DNA of 64,000 bases. Origin: Candidatus Poribacteria bacterium. GTDB taxonomy: Bacteria > Poribacteria > WGA-4E > WGA-3G. Position 1 is the first letter of the stretch. Each line of letters opens with the position of its first letter. Location: contig JAAXGN010000044.1 of the NCBI GenBank assembly GCA_012267415.1, positions 156,591 to 220,590 of the forward strand, given 5' to 3'. A program made the position numbers and the translations under genes. The notes below the pieces were generated by a model. That model had not been told where the DNA came from. It saw nothing but the letters and a program-made list of their open reading frames with translations, and ran no database searches. Shown here piece by piece: positions 1 through 7,724 of the stretch.

Positions 1-905
1 GTTATTGCTTCATCTTTCAGCATATTATAGGTATATATCTGTTTTTTGAACTTTCCATCTTTGACTATCCTTGCTATCTGAACAAAAGCATCGGGTGTGA
101 TGATACCATTCGCTAAGACTGTGTCTGGTGAATTATCACTCTTATCCTTATTGACACCAAATGTGTAAACAGTTTTTCCATCTTTATTGGCATCTTCTGC
201 CGCTCGATAAGCACCGAGTCCGGCTGCATCAGCATTCGGGAATAGAAAGTCAACACCTTGATCAATAAGTGCTTTAGAGTTTCTCTTTCCCGCCCCGACA
301 TCATCCCAATTGCCAGTGTAGGAGTCTAACACATCAACATTTGGATTGACACTCTTTGCCCCTTCTCCAAATGCCAAAAAAGTGCTTTGGATAGATGGTA
401 TCCTTTCGCCACCGAGTACACCAATCTTATTGCTCTTCGTCATCATACCCGCGATTATACCCATCAGATAAGCGGGTTGTTCAACTCGGAAATTTATCGG
501 TGCTATATTCTCTCCTGTGTATCCACCTGAAGAGTTTATGAATATAGTTTCAGGAAAATCGGGTGCAACCTCTTTAGCAGGTTCTTGAAATTCAAAACCG
601 TGTCCAAAGATTAAGTCATATCCCTTACTCGCATAAAAACGGAAGTGCTCATCCTGATCTGTCGGCGTGCGACTGACGACATGATTTACCTTTGCGCCGA
701 GTTCCTCTTTAATCGCCAATAGACCTTCATACGCTAACTGATTCCAACCCGCATCAGTAACCTCACCTGGTAGAAGCATAGCGACCTTAAATTCATTTTC
801 AGTGCTTTTATCTGTGCATCCTGCAAGTATGATTCCCATAAGAAATACCGTACACACTGCAGTTATCATAATGTAACGACTTGACCAAAAATTCTGAGTA
901 ATCAT
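1..905 (-). CDS. BMP-family (PnrA-like) ABC transporter substrate-binding lipoprotein, 3' end outside window
   Basis: About 301 codons are present; the gene runs off the left edge. The start is an ATG at 905 behind a GAGAGGAG ribosome site. The N-terminus is a lipoprotein signal peptide ending in LAGC, with the lipidated Cys at residue 30. It continues with features of the BMP domain: KVAMLLPGEVTDAGWNQ, then GYDLIFGHGFEFQ, INSSGGY, GIIAGMMTKSNKIGVLGG and a late FLFPNADAAGLGA stretch. Members bind nucleosides or similar small ligands outside the inner membrane for an ABC importer. The permease and ATPase genes, if linked, would lie to the left of the window. The family call is firm from motif order; the ligand is not known. 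Confidence 0.88.
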   Translation of the reverse strand, partial: MITQNFWSSRYIMITAVCTVFLMGIILAGCTDKSTENEFKVAMLLPGEVTDAGWNQLAYEGLLAIKEELGAKVNHVVSRTPTDQDEHFRFYASKGYDLIFGHGFEFQEPAKEVAPDFPETIFINSSGGYTGENIAPINFRVEQPAYLMGIIAGMMTKSNKIGVLGGERIPSIQSTFLAFGEGAKSVNPNVDVLDSYTGNWDDVGAGKRNSKALIDQGVDFLFPNADAAGLGAYRAAEDANKDGKTVYTFGVNKDKSDNSPDTVLANGIITPDAFVQIARIVKDGKFKKQIYTYNMLKDEAI

Positions 906-982
906 AATGTTCTCCTCTCAATGATTGACAATGAGAATATTATAGCATAGATAATAGATCATGTAAAACGTAAAATGGTTTA

Positions 983-1167
983 GGGTGTGTAAATATTCTG
1001 TCACTCTATTTGTCTGAATCGCGCCAGTGCCCCATGTTTTTGAAAGTGAATGTTACTTCAGCGTTTTTATAATCAGATGAGACGGCACTCGGAGAGTGCC
1101 TACTACTATTAAGAGCATAGGAAATCCCAAAATTGACACTTATAGTGACAAAAACTTTACGCATCCC
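983..1167. mobile_element. E-type inverted-repeat element (MITE-like), copy E1
   Basis: This 185 bp element starts GGGTGTGTAAATATTCTGTC and ends in the inverted form GACAAAAACTTTACGCATCC. It encloses a minus-strand GTAG-type hairpin at 1082-1106 and has no coding capacity. Four elements with these ends occur in the window. It fills most of the gap 906-1274; the rest is flank and a conserved upstream block. Confidence 0.65.
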
Positions 1168-1182
1168 CAGGATGTAATCTAC

Positions 1183-1214
1183 TTGTGATTTATCCTCGTC
1201 TGTGGTAGATTATA
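1183..1214 (+). promoter_or_regulatory. Conserved upstream block, copy 1
   Basis: A 32 bp stretch is repeated with one change at 5256-5287. It has TTGTGATTTATC at its left and GTGGTAGATTATA at its right. Both copies lie just beyond the right end of an E-type element and roughly 50-60 bp before a start codon (1275 and 5337). The right end resembles a -10 region, but no well-spaced -35 is visible. Promoter function is inferred. Confidence 0.35.
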
Positions 1215-1274
1215 TTCAAGTTGAACTTTACCGAAAAATAAACATTACCATTAATTGAAATTTGAGGTTACACA

Positions 1275-2732
1275 GTGCGAGGTTTTATTATATGTATTAA
1301 TGTTTTCATGCTGATGCTAAACGGATTTGCAGCAGATACACCAACTGTGCCCGCATTTCCAGGGGCAGAAGGTTACGGTGCTGTAACACGCGGTGGTAGA
1401 GGCGGAAAAGTTATCTTGGTGACAAATCTGAACGACTCCGGTCCAGGCAGCTTGCGAGCAGCAGTGAGAACTGAGGGGCCACGTATAGTCATCTTCACAG
1501 TTTCGGGGACTATCACGCTTGAAAGTAAATTGAGAATCGCCGATCCCTATATCACCATTGCAGGGCAGACGGCTCCAGGGGATGGTATTTGCATTAGAAG
1601 ATATCCGCTTTTAATTAATACCAACGAAGTTATTATCAGGTATATAAGGGTCAGATTGGGAGATGAAACGGATGATGATTCAGATGCTATATCAAGCGAT
1701 CGGCGCAAGAACATTATCCTTGACCATGTCTCAGCAAGCTGGAGTATAGATGAAACAGTATCTATCTACTATTGCGAAAATGTAACAATTCAATGGTGTC
1801 TGATATCAGAAAGTTTACGCTTTGCTGGACACGCCAAAGGTGCACATGGATTTGGTGGTATATGGGGGTCAAACCGTAGCACATATCATCATAATTTATT
1901 TGCACACCATAGCAGTCGCACTCCCCTTTTTGCTCTTGGTTGCGGATACAACGATTTCAGAAATAATGTGATATACAACTGGGGTTACAACAGTGCCCAC
2001 GGTGGCGGCAAGCAACACCCAGACGATGAGAGGTTTAACTTTACTGTTGTAAACATGGTAGCAAATTACTACAAACCGGGCCCTGCGACGCGCCCTGGCA
2101 AGTGGTCTTACCGAATTATTAATCCATTTTCGAATAATTCAGACGACAATTTTGGTAAATGGTTCGTTGCTGAAAATGTTGTCCATGGCAATCCTGCAGT
2201 TACGGCTAACAATTGGGATGGTGGTGTGCAGCCTGCTGGTGGCAATTCACATATTCCAAAATTAAAACTCTATCAACCTTTTGACGCTGTCCCTATCAAC
2301 CAGCAAACCGCTGAAGAGGCATATCGTGCTGTTCTTGAGAGTGTAGGTGCTTCATTACCCAAACGTGATTCAATAGATACCCGTATCGTGGATGAAACCC
2401 GTAATGGCTATGCAACTTATGAAGGGACAACATACAAAAATAGGTGGCCCGTGCCTGATAAATCAAAAAAATGCGGTATTATTGACTCACAGAAAGATGT
2501 TGGCGGATGGCCCGAACTCAAGAGTCTACCTGCACCTACCGATAGTGATGGCGACGGCATGCCAGACAGATGGGAGATGCAATACAAGTTAGACCCACAG
2601 GACCCTTCTGATACCGCAAAAGACAACGATAAAGACGGATACACCAACATTGAGGAATATCTTAACGGTACTGATCCGACTGAGTTTGTGGACTATACAA
2701 AGCCTGAGAATAATGTAAACACATTGAAGTAA
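1275..2732 (+). CDS. Secreted pectate-lyase-like protein (parallel beta-helix) with C-terminal calcium-repeat segment
   Basis: The 485-residue protein starts at GTG, with GAGG eight bases upstream, and has a short signal peptide ending near GFAADT. Residues ~28-110 carry the opening of PL1-type pectate lyase relatives (GAEGYGAVTRGGRGG, NLNDSGPGSLRAAV, ITIAGQTAPGDGI), followed by beta-helix rungs such as RRKNIILDHVSASWS. Residues ~425-475 hold DSDGDGMPDRWE and DNDKDGYTNIEEYLNGTDP, the acidic pattern of thrombospondin type 3/dockerin-like calcium loops. It probably cleaves an acidic polysaccharide outside the cell. The substrate is unknown. The gene converges on the PAP2 gene with five bases between stops. 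Confidence 0.85.
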   Translation: MRGFIICINVFMLMLNGFAADTPTVPAFPGAEGYGAVTRGGRGGKVILVTNLNDSGPGSLRAAVRTEGPRIVIFTVSGTITLESKLRIADPYITIAGQTAPGDGICIRRYPLLINTNEVIIRYIRVRLGDETDDDSDAISSDRRKNIILDHVSASWSIDETVSIYYCENVTIQWCLISESLRFAGHAKGAHGFGGIWGSNRSTYHHNLFAHHSSRTPLFALGCGYNDFRNNVIYNWGYNSAHGGGKQHPDDERFNFTVVNMVANYYKPGPATRPGKWSYRIINPFSNNSDDNFGKWFVAENVVHGNPAVTANNWDGGVQPAGGNSHIPKLKLYQPFDAVPINQQTAEEAYRAVLESVGASLPKRDSIDTRIVDETRNGYATYEGTTYKNRWPVPDKSKKCGIIDSQKDVGGWPELKSLPAPTDSDGDGMPDRWEMQYKLDPQDPSDTAKDNDKDGYTNIEEYLNGTDPTEFVDYTKPENNVNTLK

Positions 2733-2737
2733 CGCTT

Positions 2738-3349
2738 CTAAAACTCCCACTTCAACAAGGTCACGCGGTTGTGCCAAACCAATACCCCCATTGTTGTTCC
2801 AATTGCTGCACCTGCTAATACGTCTGACGCATAATGCCGCCCAAGATAGATACGCGAGAAACCGACCAATCCTGCACCAATATACAGTGGAATTCGCCAC
2901 TTCGGATAACGGTAGCCTAAAATTGTCGCTGCACTGAACGCAATCGTCGCGTGTCCTGATGGTAGTGACGGATTCCCAAGCGTATCATCAAGTGGACGTT
3001 TCCTGCGAATCACATGTTTCAACCCGTACGTCATAACGCCCGCGCTGATATATGTTGAGGATAACAACTTTCCCGTGTTCCGATGGTCCTCGTCTCCGTA
3101 AGCCATCAGCAAGATAGATAATCCCATTATTGAGCGATAATGTCCTGCTTCCGAGATACCATCCATTATCGTCCACATCGGTTCGTTAGGGGGTGGTGTA
3201 TCATAGAAACGGTCAAAGAGTTGCTGATCCCATCGGGAGAGAAAAGTGTCAGCGTCTGCCTCTAAACCGGATATAAACAACACAAGAAACAGCACGTAGA
3301 TTATTGATACCTGTTTTAAACGGTATGGATTGGATGAATTCAATTGCAA
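2738..3349 (-). CDS. PAP2-family membrane phosphatase
   Basis: The 203-residue protein has a start at TTG 3349 behind AAGAAGG. An N-terminal hydrophobic segment is followed by a PAP2 core with all three signature motifs: KHVIRRKRP (KX6RP), PSGH, and SRIYLGRHYASD (SRX5HX3D). The family removes phosphate from lipid phosphates or undecaprenyl diphosphate at the membrane; the exact substrate cannot be told. A 69 bp piece of this gene is duplicated at 7547-7615. The start of a second TTG two codons in is equally possible. Confidence 0.88.
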   Translation of the reverse strand: MQLNSSNPYRLKQVSIIYVLFLVLFISGLEADADTFLSRWDQQLFDRFYDTPPPNEPMWTIMDGISEAGHYRSIMGLSILLMAYGDEDHRNTGKLLSSTYISAGVMTYGLKHVIRRKRPLDDTLGNPSLPSGHATIAFSAATILGYRYPKWRIPLYIGAGLVGFSRIYLGRHYASDVLAGAAIGTTMGVLVWHNRVTLLKWEF

Positions 3350-3371
3350 TTACCTTCTTTATATAGTGGGG

Positions 3372-4820
3372 TTACCACGGTGCTTGACGTTCGGGTAGCG
3401 GATCCACTGTCCACGCCATCCGATGGATAAGCCGTTCTTGCATTTCCAGTTTAACATCCTTGTAATCCGAATGATCCCAAAGGTTGTGTGTTTCCTGTGG
3501 GTCTTCTAACAGATCGTAGAGTTCCCCACCATCTGTGCCGTGTGCTACGACTAACTTATACCGTTCACTTCGTACCATCGTAGCGTTTGCTGCAGGTTCA
3601 CGGTGCCACGGCATTGCGTTGTAATACTCACAGTAGACATCATCGCAGTGGCTATCCAGACTCTTTTCACCTGTTAACATCGGTAGAAGACTTTGTCCTT
3701 GCATACCAGCGTAACGTTCTAAACCCCTTGCCTCCAAAAGTGTCGGTGCTAAATCTACTAATTCCACCAGAGCATCTGAACGTTCTCCGTTATTTAGCAT
3801 CCCTGGTCCTGAGATAATGAGAGGCACTCGGATAGCGGGTTCATAGAAATAGGGTCCTTTCAGATAGATGCCATGATCACCAAGCATCTCCCCGTGGTCT
3901 GATGTGAAGATTACAATTGTGTTTTCTCTCTGTCCCTTTTCATCTAAAAAACCGAGCAATCGTCCAACCTGTGTGTCAATAACATCAATCATAGCCCAAT
4001 ATGCGGCGGTTACCCAACGGTAATCTGTTTCACTCATTTCTCGGTAACGGAATCCAGACCCGCCACCATACGCACCACCGTGGTCAATCTGTTGCCAAAT
4101 CGGTTTATTCTCAAGTTCGCCTTCAACATAGTTTGGGAGTGGGATGTCGTCCAATATGTCTCTGTATCGCTCTAACGCTTCAACTGGAGGGTCAAAGGCA
4201 TGGTGCGGATCAAACATATTGACTGAAAACAGCCACGGTTGTTTAAATCTTGATGCGCTGCCGATAAAAGACATTGCGCGTTCAACGCTCCATGTGGTTT
4301 GACTATGCTCCTCTGATGGGATCACGCGAACATATTTTGAATCAGCAAACGGTGTGCTATCTCTTCGTATGCCTTTTTCCGTGAGCCACTGAATGTAATC
4401 GTGTGTGGACCAAGTATCCGCCGGATCGTGTGACCAGAAGAATTGGTCATAACCGTCGTCAATCCGTTGCTCTGTTCCCTTGCAAACACGCGGGTTGCAC
4501 GGGGCAAGGTGAAGTTTTCCTGCTAAACCACACACATAACCAGCATCTTGTAGTATTTTCGTTACAAGGACTTCATCTGGTGGAATAGCTTGTCCATTTT
4601 GTCTGCATCTTGTTGTACGAGGATAACGTCCAGTGAGAAAACTGGCTCTACTCGGTGTACAGACAGGACTTTGGGAATAGGCATGTTCAAATAGCACACC
4701 TTGTTGTGCAAGTTTATCCAAATTTGGGGTTTGCACATAAGGGTTCCCATAGCAACCGAGGGTATCAAATCGTTGTTGGTCGGTACATATCCAGAGTATA
4801 TTGGGAGGGTTTTCATGCAT
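3372..4820 (-). CDS. Sulfatase (type I, formylglycine-dependent)
   Basis: The 482-residue protein opens with the alkaline-phosphatase-superfamily metal site PNILWICTDQQRFDTLGCYG and carries the sulfatase signature CTPSRASFLTGRYP. Cys54 in CTPSR is the residue that would be converted to formylglycine. Later SDHGEMLGDHG supplies further metal and substrate ligands. There is no signal peptide, so the enzyme is probably cytoplasmic. The family removes sulfate esters, often from marine polysaccharides, which fits the lyase nearby. No true formylglycine-generating enzyme is seen in the window; the FGE-like domain at 34.2-37.3 kb lacks the expected cysteines. Confidence 0.92.
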   Translation of the reverse strand: MHENPPNILWICTDQQRFDTLGCYGNPYVQTPNLDKLAQQGVLFEHAYSQSPVCTPSRASFLTGRYPRTTRCRQNGQAIPPDEVLVTKILQDAGYVCGLAGKLHLAPCNPRVCKGTEQRIDDGYDQFFWSHDPADTWSTHDYIQWLTEKGIRRDSTPFADSKYVRVIPSEEHSQTTWSVERAMSFIGSASRFKQPWLFSVNMFDPHHAFDPPVEALERYRDILDDIPLPNYVEGELENKPIWQQIDHGGAYGGGSGFRYREMSETDYRWVTAAYWAMIDVIDTQVGRLLGFLDEKGQRENTIVIFTSDHGEMLGDHGIYLKGPYFYEPAIRVPLIISGPGMLNNGERSDALVELVDLAPTLLEARGLERYAGMQGQSLLPMLTGEKSLDSHCDDVYCEYYNAMPWHREPAANATMVRSERYKLVVAHGTDGGELYDLLEDPQETHNLWDHSDYKDVKLEMQERLIHRMAWTVDPLPERQAPW

Positions 4821-4892
4821 CGTATTACGTTCTTCCGTTTTTCTCCATTATAGACGTTTAGGGGAAAGGTGTCAACATAAGAATAATCAGAG

Positions 4893-5241
4893 AGGTGTGT
4901 AAAGTTTTTGTCACTGGAATTCCTCTGGCATGTAGAAGTTATGTTGTCTTTTGATTGTGCTAAACATCCTTGATCCATCATTACCTCTTTCCGTACATCA
5001 AACATCGTGATATAGCCGTAGCACATTCATCTTGATTGTGCTTCTTTGGACAACAACTATCTTTCAAGGCACCTCTCTGCACAACATTGATAAGACCGAA
5101 TGCTGAGCAGATACATTATCGCGTGGGTTGACGTGCTTCGTTGCACAATCAAGATGAATGTGCTACGGATTGATGACGCTAAATGCTGAGCAGATACTTT
5201 TTTGTTCATCCTGACGTCATGCCAAAAACTTTACACATCCT
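4893..5241. mobile_element. E-type inverted-repeat element, copy E2, with inner inverted GTAG hairpins
   Basis: This 349 bp element has ends AGGTGTGTAAAGTTTTTGTC and GCCAAAAACTTTACACATCC. Inside, a GTAG hairpin at 5018-5041 (GTAGCACATTCATC...) recurs inverted at 5143-5166, and the phrase ATGCTGAGCAGATAC occurs twice (near 5100 and 5179). No credible gene is present. It explains most of the gene-free stretch 4821-5336. Confidence 0.65.
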
Positions 5242-5255
5242 AAGGCAATTTTTAT

Positions 5256-5287
5256 TTGTGATTTATCTTCGTCTGTGGTAGATTATA
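5256..5287 (+). promoter_or_regulatory. Conserved upstream block, copy 2
   Basis: This is the near-identical partner of 1183-1214. Here the right end reads GATTATAATA, giving a TATAAT at 5284-5289 about 48 bases before the ATG at 5337. No good -35 lies 16-18 bases upstream, so the promoter call is tentative. Confidence 0.4.
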
Positions 5288-5336
5288 ATATAAACGATTA
5301 AAGTTGAAATTTACTGGAAAATAAACACTAAAGTAA

Positions 5337-5918
5337 ATGTCTAAAGAAGAAAATGGAAAAGCCAGAGATATCATAAAGAAGTGGATGCCTATAGGAATTT
5401 GGATTGCCGCAGCAATGATTGTCCCTTATTGGTTATGGATAGATGAAAAGAAATCATTACAATCCTCTCTGCTCAATATAAGTGCCTTAATACCACTCTT
5501 TTTGTTATTATCAACACTATTCATAGAATTAGGAGGATATATAATGTCTGGAATTATGATGGCGGAAAGACTATGGAAAGAAAGAAAAGAGAGGATCCGC
5601 AAGGAGAATATCGCTTCAGTCATATCACCACTTGCGGTACGTGTCGCCACTGGTTTTATTCTTGAACATGATTCTGAGCTTGGGAACAAATCAGATGCAG
5701 ATTTGTTGGAGATGATAAATGCGTTTGGGACAAACAAAACATTTGATATAGCCGCAGATCTTGCTGACAAAGATATTTTGGAATTTGTCAACAGCATTAA
5801 CCATGAAAGACGGGCTAACCGGATAGCAGTTAAAATCTCTGACCTGATGGTAAATGAAGATTTTGCAAATTATGTTATTTCTTTGGTAAAAGAAAATCAA
5901 GATATGCATATTGAGTGA
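5337..5918 (+). CDS. Hypothetical small membrane protein
   Basis: The 193-residue reading has two hydrophobic segments, about residues 18-36 and 46-66, then a charged stretch (WKERKERIRKE) and a soluble tail. No family is recognised. There is no ribosome site before the ATG at 5337. A strong one, AGGAGGATATATA, precedes an in-frame ATG at 5544 (MSGIMMAERLW...), which would give a 124-residue soluble protein. The same ribosome site and start are duplicated at 6099-6147. The longer form is listed because the membrane segments look genuine; the shorter start is a real alternative. Confidence 0.5.
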   Translation: MSKEENGKARDIIKKWMPIGIWIAAAMIVPYWLWIDEKKSLQSSLLNISALIPLFLLLSTLFIELGGYIMSGIMMAERLWKERKERIRKENIASVISPLAVRVATGFILEHDSELGNKSDADLLEMINAFGTNKTFDIAADLADKDILEFVNSINHERRANRIAVKISDLMVNEDFANYVISLVKENQDMHIE

Positions 5919-6151
5919 AACTATTGAGATCCGAGTTCTCTGAGGAGACGAAAACCTACGCGCTAAACATCTCCCACATGAGTGGGATAAATATTATTAA
6001 AGAAACGTCAATGTTCCGCAGTAACCAAGCACCAGCGGTGCGAAAGGTGTATAGAAAACATCTACAGAAAAATACTGAAATTGTCCAAACTATAGTAGAA
6101 TTAGGAGGATATATCATGTCTGGAATTATGATGACGGAAAGACTAACGTAA
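5915..6151 (+). CDS. Small ORF with a duplicated copy of the upstream gene's ribosome site and start; possibly a remnant
   Basis: The frame begins with GTG overlapping the previous TGA (GTGA), which would allow coupling. It reads 78 residues with no family resemblance. Its last residues, ELGGYIMSGIMMTERLT, match residues ~63-79 of the preceding protein. At the DNA level about 50 bp including AGGAGGATATAT and the ATG are repeated, but the frame stops 11 codons after that ATG. It may be a truncated duplicate rather than a working gene. Confidence 0.3.
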   Translation: MKLLRSEFSEETKTYALNISHMSGINIIKETSMFRSNQAPAVRKVYRKHLQKNTEIVQTIVELGGYIMSGIMMTERLT

Positions 6152-6189
6152 AATCTATCAGTTAAGGTGAAGAATAAGCAAAGGTAATC

Positions 6190-6585
6190 GTGGAATTAAA
6201 AATTTGCACTCTCGGAATCTTGTTCAGGAATGGAAAAATCCTGTTGGGTAAAAGAACTAAACACCGAACTTCTTATCCCAATGTCTGGGATATGATTGGT
6301 GGACACTGCGAAAATGGTGAAACACTAACACAGACCCTCATCAGGGAATTGCAGGAAGAAATCGGTGTTACACCAATTCAGTTTGAACACATCTCAACCC
6401 TATTGGATTCCAACAACGACCACACCTATCATGTATTTGTCGTAACGGATTGGAAAGGTGAACCCGAAAGTCTACAGCCAGAAGAGCACTCAATAATCGA
6501 ATGGTTTGGAATCAATGAGGCGTTGGAATTGGAACTTGCCTTACCTGAATATCGTGAATTATTCATCAGTATGGAAAACAACTGA
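6190..6585 (+). CDS. Nudix hydrolase
   Basis: The 131-residue protein starts at GTG with AAGG upstream. The Nudix box is complete: GX5EX7REUXEEXGU is met by GHCENGE...RELQEEIGV around residues 38-60. The LGILFRNGKILLGKR opening and length are typical of single-domain members that hydrolyse nucleoside diphosphate derivatives. The substrate is not predictable. It stands alone between a remnant ORF and a PhyH gene. Confidence 0.9.
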   Translation: MELKICTLGILFRNGKILLGKRTKHRTSYPNVWDMIGGHCENGETLTQTLIRELQEEIGVTPIQFEHISTLLDSNNDHTYHVFVVTDWKGEPESLQPEEHSIIEWFGINEALELELALPEYRELFISMENN

Positions 6586-6699
6586 TTATATCACACACCG
6601 ATATCAACATTGAACAGGAAAGGTTCTTTCTATCGTGTGTGAAAGCCATTATTGCGCTGCACATGTAAAATCAATTATTTAAAAACAATTGAGGGAACT

Positions 6700-7536
6700 A
6701 TGGAACAACATAAACTTCATTATAAAATGATGAACAAATTCAATCCGTATGGAGAGACGGGAGAGCACTGGGAAGTGGACGTACATGCCACTCCCGAAGA
6801 GTTGCAAACATTTGCTGAGATAGGCTATCTCATTCGAGAGGGACTCTTTCAAGGTAAAGCACTCCAAAAACTGCAAGATGCCTTGGGTCGTTTGGAAGAT
6901 CGGGAATGGGAAAAACGAGATAGTGCTATTGCGGGAAAAAAGGGGTGGGGTTTCATCCCTCGTCATCTTATGGATAAGGATGAAGTATTTCTTGAACTCT
7001 TGAAATTCCAACCGACTTTATCAATTGCACGAGCAATGATGGGACCACTCGTCCGTCTGCGTGGTTTAAGCGCACGTATCACATATCCGGGTGATGGTCG
7101 GGAACACCAAACACCGTGGCACCAACACATGCGAGTGATACCAAATCCAATTCCGCCATGGTTTTCCCGTCCACACTGCATTGATTGCCTCATCTACCTT
7201 GACGATTTGAATGAAGATACAGGAGCCGTCGCTGTTGTCCCGGGTTCCCACGACTGGTTAGAAAAATCACCACCGACTGTACACGAACCTTTAGAAGGTG
7301 AAGTCGAACTACGGGTGAAAGCTGGTGGTGGAGTCTTGATCCACGGCAATCTCTGGCATCGGGGGCTGCCAACACTACACACCAAGCGACGCATGTTAAT
7401 TTTAAGCTATACACCGACATGGTTGCGGAAATCGCCACACGGTGGTGCACAACCTGAAGATGGGTTAACCCACGCTTTTCTTGAAAATGCTGATCAGGAA
7501 GAACGGATGCTGTTAGGAATGGGGGGATATTCCTAA
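6700..7536 (+). CDS. Phytanoyl-CoA dioxygenase (PhyH) family protein with altered metal motif
   Basis: The start is the ATG at 6700 behind GAGGGA; an open frame extends 16 codons further upstream but has no ribosome site. The 278-residue protein has the PhyH jelly-roll landmarks: YLIREGLF near the start, TPWHQH at residues 138-143, VVPGSHDW, and GNLWHRGLPTL with the distal His at about 220, followed by RRMLIL. In Fe(II)/2-oxoglutarate members the first motif is HxD; here codons 141-143 read CAC CAA CAC, His-Gln-His, so the carboxylate ligand is missing. Other PhyH homologues with a normal HxD exist in this window (62.2-63.7 kb). Fold call firm; activity uncertain. Confidence 0.82.
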   Translation: MEQHKLHYKMMNKFNPYGETGEHWEVDVHATPEELQTFAEIGYLIREGLFQGKALQKLQDALGRLEDREWEKRDSAIAGKKGWGFIPRHLMDKDEVFLELLKFQPTLSIARAMMGPLVRLRGLSARITYPGDGREHQTPWHQHMRVIPNPIPPWFSRPHCIDCLIYLDDLNEDTGAVAVVPGSHDWLEKSPPTVHEPLEGEVELRVKAGGGVLIHGNLWHRGLPTLHTKRRMLILSYTPTWLRKSPHGGAQPEDGLTHAFLENADQEERMLLGMGGYS

Positions 7537-7546
7537 AGCTCAGGAG

Positions 7547-7615
7547 TAATTTTCCCGTGTTCTGATGCTCCTCATCTCCATAAGCCATCAGCAAGATAGA
7601 TAATCCCATTACTGA
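7547..7615 (-). pseudogene. Fragment of the PAP2 phosphatase gene
   Basis: About 69 bp closely match positions 3064-3133 inside the PAP2 gene, in the same strand sense. The fragment would encode LSILLMAYGDE, continuing with the NTGKLL part of that protein. It has no start or flanking PAP2 sequence. It sits just after the PhyH stop codon and is best seen as a dispersed remnant of a duplication. Confidence 0.7.
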
Positions 7616-7724
7616 TTTAATTTGCGTTTAACAACTCTATTCTGATATACTGATATACAACGCATTTCTATATTACAGAATTAACCATTCTGTATCCTTT
7701 TTCTAACCGAGGTTTTCGCCAACA

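Noticed and set aside
4562..5026. A 154-residue minus-strand ORF
   Set aside because: It lies mostly antisense-frame within the sulfatase gene and runs into an E-type repeat; no ribosome site or family resemblance.
7190..7609. A 139-residue minus-strand ORF
   Set aside because: Its N-terminus is the PAP2 fragment and the rest is a shadow of the PhyH gene.
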